Source of the DNA: Verrucomicrobiota bacterium
GTDB taxonomy: Bacteria > Verrucomicrobiota > Verrucomicrobiia > Opitutales > Opitutaceae
Assembly (NCBI GenBank): GCA_016222805.1
Contig: JACRQG010000011.1
Coordinates: 62,001 to 126,000 of the forward strand
Reading direction: 5' to 3'
Length of the DNA: 64,000 nt
This document shows positions 44,007-52,467 of this stretch, one piece after another. The stretch's first letter is position 1, and each line of letters opens with the position of its first letter. Both the position numbers and the translations under genes were made by a program. The notes below the pieces were generated by a model. It was not told the DNA's origin. It made no database searches and saw only the letters and a list, made by a program, of their open reading frames with translations.

Positions 44007-44891
44007 TCACACCCGGGCCGGGAAGATCGGCCGCAGGTAGTCGAGGTCGTACTTGATGCTCGGTTCGACGCCGAGGGGGGTTTTGACGCCCTCGATGCCG
44101 AGCCAGCCGCGATAGCTGGCGGCATCGAGCGCGGCGCGGACGCCGGGGAAGTTGATCGAGCCCTTGCCGTAGAGGTCGTCGTAGTCCTTCAGATGAACCT
44201 CGCAGATCCGTTCGTGGCCCAGGCGGCGGATGGCGGCGCCGATGTCCTCGCCCACCTTCTGCATGTTGCCGACATCGTAATAAACCCGGATGGCGGGGGA
44301 GTTGACGGCGTCGAGGATCCGTTCGAGGACCGGGGCCTTCAGCCAGGATTCGATGCCGTAGACGACTCCCGCGGCTTCGGCGTGCGGCGCGAGCTTCTTC
44401 AGCCGCCGGATCACCTCGGTAATGCCGGGTTCGTCATCGACGAGATCGCCCTTGCTGAAGAACGCGAGCAAGGTGACGCGCTGCTTCAGCCGTTGCATCA
44501 CCCGCACGCTGTCGAGCACCCACTGCTCGGTGGCGGGATCGCTCTTGTAGGGGACGGAGTTGAGCACGCCCATCGCCAGGGAGGCGATCGCGACCTTCTG
44601 CTCGGCCGCCGCGGCCAGGATCTTCTCCTGGTGAGCCTCATCGAAGAGCGGCAGGCGGGTTTCTCCGGGCTTGAGCCGGCCAAAGTCGACCTGCACGCCG
44701 TCGAGACCGATGCGGCGGGCCACGGAAAAGGAATCGGGGTGGCACGTTTTCTGAAGGGTCCAGTCGCAGGCGAAGATCTGGAAACCGGCCGGCGACGCCT
44801 TGGGTGCCGCCCGAAGCGACCGCCAGGCGGTCGCCGTGGAGGCGAGCAGGCAGGAGGTTTTGAGGAACGAACGGCGGGAGGGGAGGTGCAT
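44007..44891 (-). CDS. Tat-exported sugar phosphate isomerase/epimerase-type (AP_endonuc_2-like) TIM barrel
   Basis: A 294-residue protein. The N-terminus SRRSFLKTSCLLASTATAW is a twin-arginine signal, so the folded protein is probably exported. The barrel shows LDGVQVDFGRLKPG, VLNSVPYKSDP, VVYGIESWLK (metal Glu), VYYDVGNM, ICEVHLKDYD (His/Asp), and GWLGIEGVKTP (Glu), the xylose-isomerase-like TIM metal site of the sugar phosphate isomerase/epimerase family. Periplasmic members are common in Verrucomicrobia and Planctomycetes; substrates unknown. Flanked downstream by the heptamer arrays and upstream by GC-rich palindromic repeats. Confidence 0.83.
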   Translation of the reverse strand: MHLPSRRSFLKTSCLLASTATAWRSLRAAPKASPAGFQIFACDWTLQKTCHPDSFSVARRIGLDGVQVDFGRLKPGETRLPLFDEAHQEKILAAAAEQKVAIASLAMGVLNSVPYKSDPATEQWVLDSVRVMQRLKQRVTLLAFFSKGDLVDDEPGITEVIRRLKKLAPHAEAAGVVYGIESWLKAPVLERILDAVNSPAIRVYYDVGNMQKVGEDIGAAIRRLGHERICEVHLKDYDDLYGKGSINFPGVRAALDAASYRGWLGIEGVKTPLGVEPSIKYDLDYLRPIFPARV

Positions 44892-44916
44892 GGGGGAAAT
44901 TCTAGGGGTTCATGTC

Positions 44917-44989
44917 GGCGGGGCGCCCTCGCCCCGCGGGAATCGGGCGCCGATGCGAAGAGGCGGGGCGGGGGTGCCCCGCCCACCGG
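44917..44989. repeat. GGGCGAGGGCGCCC-type palindromic repeats, inverted pair
   Basis: Two copies lie 21 bp apart in opposite orientation: 44917-44940 (GGCGGGGCGCCCTCGCCCCG) and 44962-44989 (GGCGGGGCGGGGGTGCCCCG, then CCCACCGG). The second continues into CCCACCGG, matching the CCCATCGG flank of the copy at 32539. CGGTGGGCGG near 45035-45044 is complementary to CCGCCCACCG at 44979-44988, giving another possible hairpin. Confidence 0.55.
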
Positions 44990-45060
44990 GAAATCGCGGT
45001 GCGGCAACGCAAGGTCGCACGGACTTCTCGGTGGGCGGATCGGGCGACTCGCCCCGGAGA

Positions 45061-46293
45061 TCAGGTTTGCAGGCCGGAGAGATCGACCTGGAGTTTCTTC
45101 TTGGAGGAAAGGACGTCGTTCCAGGTTATGGTGCGTTTTTCATAGGCGGCCATGCGACCCATGATTGCGACGAGGTTGCTGGTGATGCTGGGTTCGAGGG
45201 TCGGATTCCGGGTGTCCTTGGCGAGGACCTGCTCGTGGAACGCCTTGATGTTGGCGACGGCGCCGTCCTTGTAGATCGAGGTGGTCATGCCGCCGCGGTA
45301 GAAGTCGTCCGCCTTGGCGCGGACCATCACCTGCCCGCCGTACTTGCTGGAAAACACGCCCTTGGTGCCGAACATCCGGTTGATGATGCCACCGGGTTCG
45401 CCGAAGGAGTCGTACTGGCGGGAGCTGAAGGTGATGCCGACATTGTTCGGGTACTCGTACATCAGCGCGAAGTGGTCCCAGCAGTCGCCGACATCGATCC
45501 GGGAGCGCCGGCCGCCCGTGCCACTGCAACGGACGGGAGGGCTGTCCTTCATCACCCAGCTCATCACGTCGAGGGTGTGGATGTTCTGCTCGACGATGAT
45601 GTCGCCGGACAGCACCTGATCGAAGACCCAGTTGTAGAGCAGCGTTTCCTTCGCCGAGAGTCCGGCCGGGGCCTTGGCCTTGAGGCGGTCGGAATGGTAC
45701 ACGGCCTCGCCGAAGCAATATTCGCCGAGCTGGCCGGCGTGGAGGCGGCGCAGCGCCTCGATGTAGAACTCGTTCGCGCGCGTCTGGAAGTCGACCAGGA
45801 AGACCCGCCCCTGCTTGCCGGACAGGCGCCCGTCGGCGGCGATGGAATTGACGCTGGGCACGTCCACGGCCGGCGGCTTGGCGAGGTAGACGTGCAGCTT
45901 CGCGGCGACGGCCGCCTTCACCTGTTGGGGATGGAAATAGGGCGGACTGATGATGGCGACGGCGTCGACGCCGCCCGCGGCGACCAGCTTCTCGCCGCAC
46001 TGAAGGCCAGTGAAGCCGCGCACGCCGGTCAGCTTGTTCTTCGTGATCGACTCCTGGATCCGCGCGTCGAAGTAATCGGCCAGGGCGACGATCTCGTAGC
46101 CGCCGTGAGCCTTGAACAAATCCGTGATCCAGGAACCACGGCCGCCGCAACCGATGACGCCGAGGCGAATCCGGGAGTTGGCGGCCGAGCCCTGGGCGGT
46201 GGCCCGGCGGAGCGTGGCGGCGCTGGCGACGCCGAGACCGGCGGTGGCGAGGAAACGCCGGCGCGAGGTGGAGGGAGCTTGGGGAGTTTTCAT
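45061..46293 (-). CDS. Tat-exported Gfo/Idh/MocA-family oxidoreductase
   Basis: A 410-residue protein with a twin-arginine signal (SRRRFLATAGLGVASAATL). Rossmann motif IRLGVIGCGGRGSWITDLF (42-60), VYLAKPPAVDVPSV with the KP motif, and IIVEQNIHTLDVMSWVM with the family's N.H..D segment. Tat export allows NAD(P) to be bound before translocation, as in glucose-fructose oxidoreductase. Exported members of this family include alpha-N-acetylgalactosaminidase GH109-like enzymes, so a glycosidase-like redox mechanism is possible. It follows the FAD oxidoreductase gene by 57 bp. Confidence 0.85.
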   Translation of the reverse strand: MKTPQAPSTSRRRFLATAGLGVASAATLRRATAQGSAANSRIRLGVIGCGGRGSWITDLFKAHGGYEIVALADYFDARIQESITKNKLTGVRGFTGLQCGEKLVAAGGVDAVAIISPPYFHPQQVKAAVAAKLHVYLAKPPAVDVPSVNSIAADGRLSGKQGRVFLVDFQTRANEFYIEALRRLHAGQLGEYCFGEAVYHSDRLKAKAPAGLSAKETLLYNWVFDQVLSGDIIVEQNIHTLDVMSWVMKDSPPVRCSGTGGRRSRIDVGDCWDHFALMYEYPNNVGITFSSRQYDSFGEPGGIINRMFGTKGVFSSKYGGQVMVRAKADDFYRGGMTTSIYKDGAVANIKAFHEQVLAKDTRNPTLEPSITSNLVAIMGRMAAYEKRTITWNDVLSSKKKLQVDLSGLQT

Positions 46294-46350
46294 TTGGAGC
46301 GAGTGGTCAGGGACAAGAAAGGGCGGGGGCGGGCGAACGGAGGGCGGCGA

Positions 46351-47760
46351 TCATGGCACGGTGGAGGCGCCGCGGGAATTCGGAAGTGGCGACGCCCGCC
46401 AGTCATCGCGGCCGGTTGGGGCGGGGCCTTCCGGCGTTTCCAGCACCGCGCCCTCCGACCGCAGGCAATCCTGCAGTGTCCCGATGGGCACCTCACGCGC
46501 GCCGCAGTTTGCGGTCAGGGAAAGCGCCGCGGCGGTGCCGGCGGCCTGACCCATCGCCATCGTCTGGGCCATCGAACGGCAGGAGGCGTGGGCATCGTGC
46601 GTGGCGCTGAAACAGCGGCCGGCCACCCAGAGTTCGTCCCGGCCGCGTGGCACCAGGGTGCGATAGGGGACATCGTACGCCGCGCCACCGGGGACGTAGG
46701 CCCAGGCGGTTTCCTCCCCTCCGGTCGGAGCCTCGCGGTGGTCCTCGATCGGGGCTCCGCAGAGGAGCACGCGATCGGGAAAGCGCGCCACGCCGAGGCA
46801 ATCCTCCCGCGTCAGGCGGTACTCACCGTGCACGCGCCGCGTCTCGCGCACGCCGATCTGGTGCGACAGCCCGATCAGCCCGGCCTCGCGGAAGCCGGGC
46901 ACCTGCTCGCGGAAGAACTGCTCGTAGACGAAAGCCTGGCGCCGCCCTTCCTGTTCGGCCCGGGTGAGGCCACGCGCGTCGGTCGCGTCGATTCCGGCCA
47001 CGCGCACGGCCACCGTGGAAACGCAGCCGGGGACGTTCATCGCGTGCAGACTGCCGGATCGGCGGGGCAGCGGATGGGTGCCCGCTTCGACGACGGCCGT
47101 CATGCACTCCCGCAACCGGCGGTTGCCGCCGGCGGCGGCGTACGCCGCGAGGTCGACGTTGGCGAGGCGGAAGGTGGTGGTAAGCGTCTGGGCCGGCTCC
47201 CGTTCGCCGGCGCGCTCATACGGGACGTCGGCCCAGTGGCAGAGGTCGGCGTCGCCGGAGGCGTCGATGAAGCGGCGGGCACGCAGGCGGAAGAAGCCCT
47301 GCTTGGAAAAACAGACCGCGGCCGTGAGCCGCCCGGCGGCATCGGCATCGACGCCGACGAGGATCGTGTGCAGCAGCAGGTCGACCCCGGCCTCGGCGAG
47401 CAGCTCATCCCAGACCAGCTTCAGGCGCTCCGGCTGGTAGTTGACCCCGGTGCCGGCGCCGTAGGTGTTGGGCCGCAGGAAGACCGCACCGGCGGCGTGC
47501 AGGCGATCGACCACGCGGTCGGGGAGGCCGCCGACCACCTTCCGCGGCGTCTGGCCCGGGGTGAAGAAACCGTAGAAGGTGTCGAGCATCTGCGTCGACG
47601 TGCCGCCGGCGAAGCCATAGCGCTCCACGAGCAGGACGCGCTCCGCGCCGTGCCGGCGGGCGGCGAGCGCGGCGCAGCAGCCGGCGCTGCCGGCGCCGAC
47701 GACCAGCACGTCGGCCTCGGCCAGGACGGGTACCCGCTCGAGCAGCAAGGGTGCCTTCAT
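46351..47760 (-). CDS. FAD-dependent oxidoreductase (FAD_oxidored type)
   Basis: A 469-residue cytoplasmic flavoprotein. ADVLVVGAGSAGCCAALAARRHGAERVLLVER (16-47) is the dinucleotide fold, with GGTST next. FIDASGDADLCHWADVPYE and CRSMAQTMAMGQAAGTAAALS close the FAD site. PF12831-type enzymes oxidise diverse small molecules and are frequent in sugar loci without a known reaction. The ATG (47760-47758) overlaps the stop of the SIS gene as ATGA; it is the last of five chained genes. Electron acceptor and substrate unknown. Confidence 0.84.
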   Translation of the reverse strand: MKAPLLLERVPVLAEADVLVVGAGSAGCCAALAARRHGAERVLLVERYGFAGGTSTQMLDTFYGFFTPGQTPRKVVGGLPDRVVDRLHAAGAVFLRPNTYGAGTGVNYQPERLKLVWDELLAEAGVDLLLHTILVGVDADAAGRLTAAVCFSKQGFFRLRARRFIDASGDADLCHWADVPYERAGEREPAQTLTTTFRLANVDLAAYAAAGGNRRLRECMTAVVEAGTHPLPRRSGSLHAMNVPGCVSTVAVRVAGIDATDARGLTRAEQEGRRQAFVYEQFFREQVPGFREAGLIGLSHQIGVRETRRVHGEYRLTREDCLGVARFPDRVLLCGAPIEDHREAPTGGEETAWAYVPGGAAYDVPYRTLVPRGRDELWVAGRCFSATHDAHASCRSMAQTMAMGQAAGTAAALSLTANCGAREVPIGTLQDCLRSEGAVLETPEGPAPTGRDDWRASPLPNSRGASTVP

Positions 47761-48557
47761 GAACCGGACGAACCCTGCTCCGGGCCCACCGTCGCATACA
47801 GCCGCGCGAGACGATGGGCGTGTTCGTCGTAGGCGGACTCGAAGAGCGAGTTGGCGCGCGCGGAGCCGACGATCACTCCCGCCGTGAGCACCTTGGGCGG
47901 ATGGCCGGCTGCCGTGAGCCGGGCGGCCACCTCGGCCTTGAGCGCGTTGACCACCAGGCAACCGCCGACGGTCGAGCCGGGGGAGACCGGCGTATCCAGG
48001 CCGTCGATCGTCACCATCGCGTCACCGATCGGGGCCCCGGTGTCCAGGACGAGGTCGGCGAAGTCCGTGAGTTTGCGCCCGTCGCTGCGGCGGGAGGTCG
48101 AGGCGGCGGCGTGGGCCTGGCTCACGAGGGCGACGACCCGCACCCCGCGCCGGCGGAACTGCTCCGCCATTTCGATCGGCACGACGTTGCACCCGCTGGA
48201 GGAAATGACGAGGGCGGTGTCGCGGGGATCGAGCGCGTAGTTGCGGAGGATGCGTTCGGCGAGGCCGGGGACGTTTTCCAGGAACATCGCCTGGCGCTGG
48301 CCGTTGGCGCCGACGACCAGGTTGTGGAACGAGAGGGAGAGCTCGACGATGGGGTTGAAACCCGGGAAGGACCCGTAGCGGGGCCACATTTCCTCCACCA
48401 TGATGCGCGAGTGGCCGGAGCCGAAGACATGCACCATGCGCCCGGCGAGAATCGTGGCGGCGAACCAATCGGCGGCCTGGGCGACGGAGTCGAGTTGCTG
48501 CGCGGTGCGGTCGAGGAGGGCGCGGGCGCGGGCGAAGTACGTTTCGGCAGGTGTCAT
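47757..48557 (-). CDS. SIS-domain sugar isomerase-like protein (second of two in operon)
   Basis: A 266-residue cytoplasmic protein. VHVFGSGHSRIMVEEMWPRYGSF (43-65) and ALVISSSGCNVVPIEMAEQFRRRGVRVVALVS (115-146) form the sugar-phosphate-binding SIS fold, with the GxGHS loop and the Ser-rich phosphate loop. SDGRKLTDFADLVLDTGAP is shared with the paralogue at 50685. It resembles the sugar isomerase domain (UPF0309-type) proteins that bind phosphosugars. Both its ends overlap neighbours by ATGA, linking UROD-family and FAD genes. Probably isomerises or senses a phosphorylated amino or keto sugar. Confidence 0.84.
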   Translation of the reverse strand: MTPAETYFARARALLDRTAQQLDSVAQAADWFAATILAGRMVHVFGSGHSRIMVEEMWPRYGSFPGFNPIVELSLSFHNLVVGANGQRQAMFLENVPGLAERILRNYALDPRDTALVISSSGCNVVPIEMAEQFRRRGVRVVALVSQAHAAASTSRRSDGRKLTDFADLVLDTGAPIGDAMVTIDGLDTPVSPGSTVGGCLVVNALKAEVAARLTAAGHPPKVLTAGVIVGSARANSLFESAYDEHAHRLARLYATVGPEQGSSGS

Positions 48558-49792
48558 GTGGGAAGGGGATGGGCGAGGGCGGTGTCGAAGAGCGCCATGA
48601 TGTTCTCAGGCGGCACGTTGGCCTGGAGATTGTGCACGGAGGCGAAGACGTGCCCGCTGCCGCGCTGGAAGCAGTCGAGGTTGGCGCGCACCTCGGCCGC
48701 GACCTGCGCCGGCGTGCCGCGGGTGAGGGTGCCCTGGCAGTCGCAACTGCCGCCCCAGAAGACGAGCCGATCGCCGAACTCGGCCTTGAGGCGGCGCGGG
48801 TCCATGCCGGCGGCCGTCGTCTGCACCGGGTTGAGCAGATCCACCCCCATTTCGATGATCGACGGCAGGAGCGGCACGAGCGCGCCGTCGGAGTGCAGCA
48901 GGACTTTCCAGGAGGTCCGCGCGTGCACCCAGTCGAGGCCGCGTTTGTAGGCCGGCAGGAGCAGCTCGCGAAACGCCCGCACGGAGAGAAACGGGGCGTG
49001 CTGGGTGCCGAAGTCATCCGCGATCTGCAGCACCTGGATGCGGTCCCCGACCGCGCCGTGAAACGCCTCGAGGTTCTCGATCCACGCGTCGGTCAGCTTG
49101 CGATAGAGCGCCGCCACATACTCGGGCTCGCTTGCGAACGTGACCATCCAGTCTTCGAAGCCACCCTGGCCGATGCCGTTGAACAGTTCATACGGAGGCC
49201 CGAGGGCGGCGATTACCGCCCGGTCCGTCGTGCGGTGGAGGCGTTCGGCCTCGGTGCGGTAGTACGCGAGTTCGGAGGAGGAAAGCCGCGGGGGCTCCCA
49301 GGCGTCGAGGTCGGGATGCAGGGCGCCCGGGTATTTTTCGAGGCGGTCGAAATAATACCCGCGCGCGGGCATCTGCGCGATGATCTCGCCGCCGCGACGC
49401 AGGACGAGATCACCGTCCGGAAGGGTCTCGGGCGCGAAGGCGCCCGGCACCTCCACCGCGGTGCCGTCGTGCAGCCGCCAGGGCTTCCACTGTTCGTTGG
49501 GAATCCCAAAGGCCACGGCCCGACGGTTGAGCCCGACACAGTCGGAGCCGAAGCGCGCCGCGATCTCCGGTTCGATTTCCGCCAGCATTTGGAAAAGGTC
49601 GAAGATGCGGGGTGGCGGGAGGGGAGCGGGCGGGGCGGCCGGTTCGCGGGCAGCGAGCGCGGCCAGGTGCGCGCGGAGCGGCGCATAGGCAAAGACGGAG
49701 ATGCCGCTCTGGCGGGTGCCTCCGAAGTCGATCGGGACGCGGTCGACCGGTTCGTGGTGAATCGCGGCCAGGATGCGTTCGCGGGAGGTCAT
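48554..49792 (-). CDS. Uroporphyrinogen-decarboxylase-family protein (methyltransferase-like)
   Basis: A 412-residue TIM-barrel protein from the ATG at 49792. MTSRERILAAIHHEPVDRVPIDFGG is the classic start of URO-D superfamily proteins; QIADDFGTQHAPFLS and FRELLLPAYKRGLDWVHA follow. WKVLLHSDGALVPLLPSIIEMGVDLLNPVQTTAAGMD corresponds to the HSCGN zinc segment of MtaA/CmuA methyltransferases, but the Cys is Asp. GGSCDCQGTL follows. Heme synthesis is unlikely given the context and the missing decarboxylase signature. Members of this group in sugar operons have no known reaction; corrinoid-linked methyl transfer is a possibility. ATGA overlaps at both ends. Confidence 0.82.
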   Translation of the reverse strand: MTSRERILAAIHHEPVDRVPIDFGGTRQSGISVFAYAPLRAHLAALAAREPAAPPAPLPPPRIFDLFQMLAEIEPEIAARFGSDCVGLNRRAVAFGIPNEQWKPWRLHDGTAVEVPGAFAPETLPDGDLVLRRGGEIIAQMPARGYYFDRLEKYPGALHPDLDAWEPPRLSSSELAYYRTEAERLHRTTDRAVIAALGPPYELFNGIGQGGFEDWMVTFASEPEYVAALYRKLTDAWIENLEAFHGAVGDRIQVLQIADDFGTQHAPFLSVRAFRELLLPAYKRGLDWVHARTSWKVLLHSDGALVPLLPSIIEMGVDLLNPVQTTAAGMDPRRLKAEFGDRLVFWGGSCDCQGTLTRGTPAQVAAEVRANLDCFQRGSGHVFASVHNLQANVPPENIMALFDTALAHPLPT

Positions 49793-50688
49793 GCGATTAC
49801 GCCGGCCGCATGGGCGGCGGCGCCGAGGGCGCCGGCCCCGTCCCCGAGGGTGGCGGGCACGACCGGTACGCGGTGGCCACCCGGCCGCCACTCGATGCGA
49901 TCGAGTTCGGCCACGAGCGGCACGAAAAGGGCGTCGCCGGCCTGGGCGATGCCTCCGCCCAACACGATGACCTCGGGATCGAGGATGTTGATCGCGGAAC
50001 CGAGCGCGAAGGCGAGGGCGCGGACGGAATCGAGCCAGAGGCGGGTGGCCCCGGCGTCGCCCGCGCGGTGGGCGGCGACCAGGTCGGCGGTGCGGGTGAA
50101 ACGGCCCGCACTGCGGGCGGCCAGCGTGCACTCGCCGATCATCGTCTCGATGGCCCCCGGCATGCCGACGATGCTCGCGGGGCCATCGGGGTTGAGGGAC
50201 AGGTGCCCGAGGTGTCCGGCGCGTCCAATGGCGCCACGCAAGAGGCGGCCATCCGCCAGCACGGCACCACCGACGCCGGTGCCCAGCGTGAGCATGACGA
50301 CATGGCGCCGGCCGCGGGCCGCTCCCACCCAGACCTCGCCAAGCAGGGCGGCGTGGGCGTCGTTGAGCACCGGGACGAGCGCGGATCGACCGAGGGCATG
50401 GGTCCAGTCGATCCCGGCGAGGCCGGCGAGTTTGCCGGGCAGATGGGCGATGCTGCGCCCGTCGGCAGCGGCCAGTCCCGGGGCGCAGACGCCGACCGCG
50501 GTGGGCGCGGAGCCAAGGCGCACGGAGAAGTCGTCAAGCGTGGCACGCGCCAGCCGCACCCAGTCGGCGGGAGTCGCCGTGCCATCGCCGGTGGCCGCGG
50601 AAAGCCGGTGCAACACCGCCCCGTCGGGCGTCACCGCGACGGCCTTGACGTTGGTGCCGCCGATGTCGATGCCGGCGGACCAGGTCAT
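49789..50688 (-). CDS. ROK-family sugar kinase-like protein lacking the zinc cysteines
   Basis: A 299-residue protein from the ATG at 50688. WSAGIDIGGTNVKAVAV (phosphate 1), VPVLNDAHAALLGE (catalytic Asp region), MLTLGTGVGGAVL (phosphate 2) and PEVIVLGGGIAQAGDALF (adenosine) are present. The ROK zinc motif, GH followed by CxCGxxGCxE, is GHLSLNPDGPASIVGMPGAIE: the His and terminal Glu stay, but the three cysteines are Ser, Val and Ala. It should still phosphorylate a sugar or amino sugar with ATP. Both ends overlap neighbours by ATGA, so product and substrate are probably shared with the SIS proteins. Confidence 0.86.
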   Translation of the reverse strand: MTWSAGIDIGGTNVKAVAVTPDGAVLHRLSAATGDGTATPADWVRLARATLDDFSVRLGSAPTAVGVCAPGLAAADGRSIAHLPGKLAGLAGIDWTHALGRSALVPVLNDAHAALLGEVWVGAARGRRHVVMLTLGTGVGGAVLADGRLLRGAIGRAGHLGHLSLNPDGPASIVGMPGAIETMIGECTLAARSAGRFTRTADLVAAHRAGDAGATRLWLDSVRALAFALGSAINILDPEVIVLGGGIAQAGDALFVPLVAELDRIEWRPGGHRVPVVPATLGDGAGALGAAAHAAGVIA

Positions 50689-51464
50689 TGATAAAGATGC
50701 GCCAGGCTGCGCCGGTAACCTTCGTAGTAGGCCTCGAGCTGCTCCTCGGCGGCGTGCGCGGTCGGGGTGCCGACAAACTGGTGGCTCGGCAGCATCACGG
50801 GAGTGTGGCCGCGCTGGAGGAGGCGCGCCGCGGTCTCGCAGCGCAGCATGTTGATCAGCATGCCGCCGGTGACGGTGGACGTGGGGCCGGTGCGCCAGGC
50901 GAGGCCGGGCAACTCCACCACGCAGTCGCCCGGCGGGCACTGGTTGTCGAGGACGATGTCGGCGAGATCGATCAGCTTCCGTCCGGAGGAGTGGTTGGGT
51001 TTGGACTGCGAGCAGTGGGCGACCGACACGACGCCGATCACCGGCAGGCCGCGGGCCTTGGCCCCGGCGGCCATCTCCACAATCAGCGGGCGGATGCCCG
51101 AGGTCGAAATCAGGATGAACGCGTCGTGGGGACCGAACTTGAATCCTGAGAGCAACTGCTCGGCGTAGCCTTCGACCTTCTCGAGGAAGAGCGGCCCGCG
51201 GAGACCGTTCATGCCGAGGGTCGCGCAATGCTGCGAGATGGCGGCCTCGGCCCACGCATAGAAGCCCACAAAGCAGCCCTGCCGCGGCGTCATTTCCTCG
51301 CACATCATCCGCGAGTGGCCGGCCCCGAAGAGGAAGATCAGGCCGCCTTGGGCGATGCGATCGGCGCACAGGTCCGCGGCGCGCTCGATGGCGGGAAGCT
51401 GGGTCTCCCGCAGGCGGGCGAGCAGTTGCTGGGTGCGGTCGTAGTAATCGGCGGCGGCGGACAT
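50685..51464 (-). CDS. SIS-domain sugar isomerase-like protein (first gene of five-gene chain)
   Basis: A 259-residue cytoplasmic protein. LIFLFGAGHSRMMCEEMTPRQGCF (42-65), AFILISTSGIRPLIVEMAAGAKARGLPVIGVVS (115-147) and SSGRKLIDLADIVLDNQCPPGD match the UPF0309-type SIS proteins. It is a paralogue of the gene at 47757, sharing the same segments in the same order. The leader before the ATG at 51464 is almost pure pyrimidine. It opens the chain SIS-ROK-UROD-SIS-FAD joined by four ATGA overlaps. The 148-bp space upstream contains a heptamer array next to the SDR stop. Confidence 0.85.
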   Translation of the reverse strand: MSAAADYYDRTQQLLARLRETQLPAIERAADLCADRIAQGGLIFLFGAGHSRMMCEEMTPRQGCFVGFYAWAEAAISQHCATLGMNGLRGPLFLEKVEGYAEQLLSGFKFGPHDAFILISTSGIRPLIVEMAAGAKARGLPVIGVVSVAHCSQSKPNHSSGRKLIDLADIVLDNQCPPGDCVVELPGLAWRTGPTSTVTGGMLINMLRCETAARLLQRGHTPVMLPSHQFVGTPTAHAAEEQLEAYYEGYRRSLAHLYQ

Positions 51465-51543
51465 GGAGCGGAGTGGACGGGAGAGAAGGGAGGGGGAAAG
51501 GGAGATGGGGAGTGGGGGACGGAGGGTGCCGGCGGGCCGGAGT

Positions 51544-51620
51544 CGGTGATCAGTAGTCAGTTTCCAGTAATCAGTGTTCAGTAATCAGTGATCAGTGGGC
51601 GGTGAGCGGTGGTCAGCCGG
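51544..51620. repeat. CAGTNNT heptamer array at the 3' end of the SDR gene
   Basis: Eleven consecutive 7-mers in register: CGGTGAT, CAGTAGT, CAGTTTC, CAGTAAT, CAGTGTT, CAGTAAT, CAGTGAT, CAGTGGG, CGGTGAG, CGGTGGT, CAGCCGG. The SDR stop codon (51613-51615) lies inside the array, so the repeat has reached coding sequence. Confidence 0.8.
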
Positions 51621-52434
51621 GGGGCTGGGCGGGTTTCGGGATTTGGCCCTCGCTGACGCACCAGCCGCCGTCGATGGCCAGCACCTGGCCGGTGACGAAG
51701 CGGGCGGCATCGGAGAGGAAGTAAACCGCCGCGGCGTCGCAGTCCTCCGGTTGGCCGATCCGGCCGCCGTCGAGGGGTTGCTTGGTGGCGGTGAACTGCT
51801 GGATCGTCGCATCGCCCGCGGCGCGCCGGGCCATGGGAGTTTCCACCAGGGCGGGGGCGAGGACGTTGAACCGGATGTTGTGCGGGGCGTAGTAGGCGGC
51901 GGCCGACTTGGTGAAGCCGATGATGGCGGCCTTGGCGGCGGCATAGGCGTGCGTCGCGAAGAACGCCGGGGACGGCGACCAGCCCAGCACGGAGCCCATG
52001 TTCAGTATCGAGCCGCCGCCGCCCCGGGCCAGCAAGGTGCGCACCGCGGCGCGATTGGAGAGGATGACGGAGTGGAGGTTGAGCTCGAGCGTCGCGCGCA
52101 GCCCGTGATCGGTGAGTTCGTGCAGCGGGCCGTCGCCCATCCGGCGGCCGCTGCCGCCCGCCACGTGGTAGAGGCCGTCGAAGCCGCCGAAGCGCTCCTG
52201 CGCCAGCGCGATGGCCGCAGGCGCGTGGGCGGGATCCGTGGCATCCCCGGCCAGCGTGCCGCCGCTCGCTCCCAGGGCGGACGCGGCTTCCGCGGCGTGG
52301 TCCGGGTTGCGCCCGGTGACAATGACCCGGGCGCCGGCGGCGACAGCGGCCTGGGCGGCGGACCAGCCCAGCCCGGTGGTGCCGCCGATGATGACGATGA
52401 CCTTGCCGTCGAGAACCGCGCCGATGCGACTCAT
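51613..52434 (-). CDS. SDR-family short-chain dehydrogenase/reductase
   Basis: A 273-residue classical SDR from the ATG at 52434, which is the start closest to the divergent promoter. KVIVIIGGTTGLGWSAA is the TGxxxGxG-type NAD(P) motif, ILNMGSVLG carries the catalytic Ser, HAYAAAKAAI the YxxxK pair, and FNVLAPALVETPMA the usual loop. The C-terminus (FVTGQVLAIDGGWCV) is standard. First gene of the minus-strand catabolic run, divergent from the GntR/LacI-type regulator with 81 bp between start codons, so it is the likeliest direct target. Oxidises or reduces a sugar or sugar acid; substrate unknown. Confidence 0.88.
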   Translation of the reverse strand: MSRIGAVLDGKVIVIIGGTTGLGWSAAQAAVAAGARVIVTGRNPDHAAEAASALGASGGTLAGDATDPAHAPAAIALAQERFGGFDGLYHVAGGSGRRMGDGPLHELTDHGLRATLELNLHSVILSNRAAVRTLLARGGGGSILNMGSVLGWSPSPAFFATHAYAAAKAAIIGFTKSAAAYYAPHNIRFNVLAPALVETPMARRAAGDATIQQFTATKQPLDGGRIGQPEDCDAAAVYFLSDAARFVTGQVLAIDGGWCVSEGQIPKPAQPPG

Positions 52435-52467
52435 GCCCGGATCGTGACGCCGGCGGGAGGACGCGGC

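Noticed and set aside
50132-51369. Longer N-terminal extensions of the UROD and ROK proteins in open upstream frames
   Set aside because: The extensions run through neighbouring genes in another frame and are Arg/Pro-rich. The ATG starts that give ATGA overlaps begin exactly at conserved domain starts.
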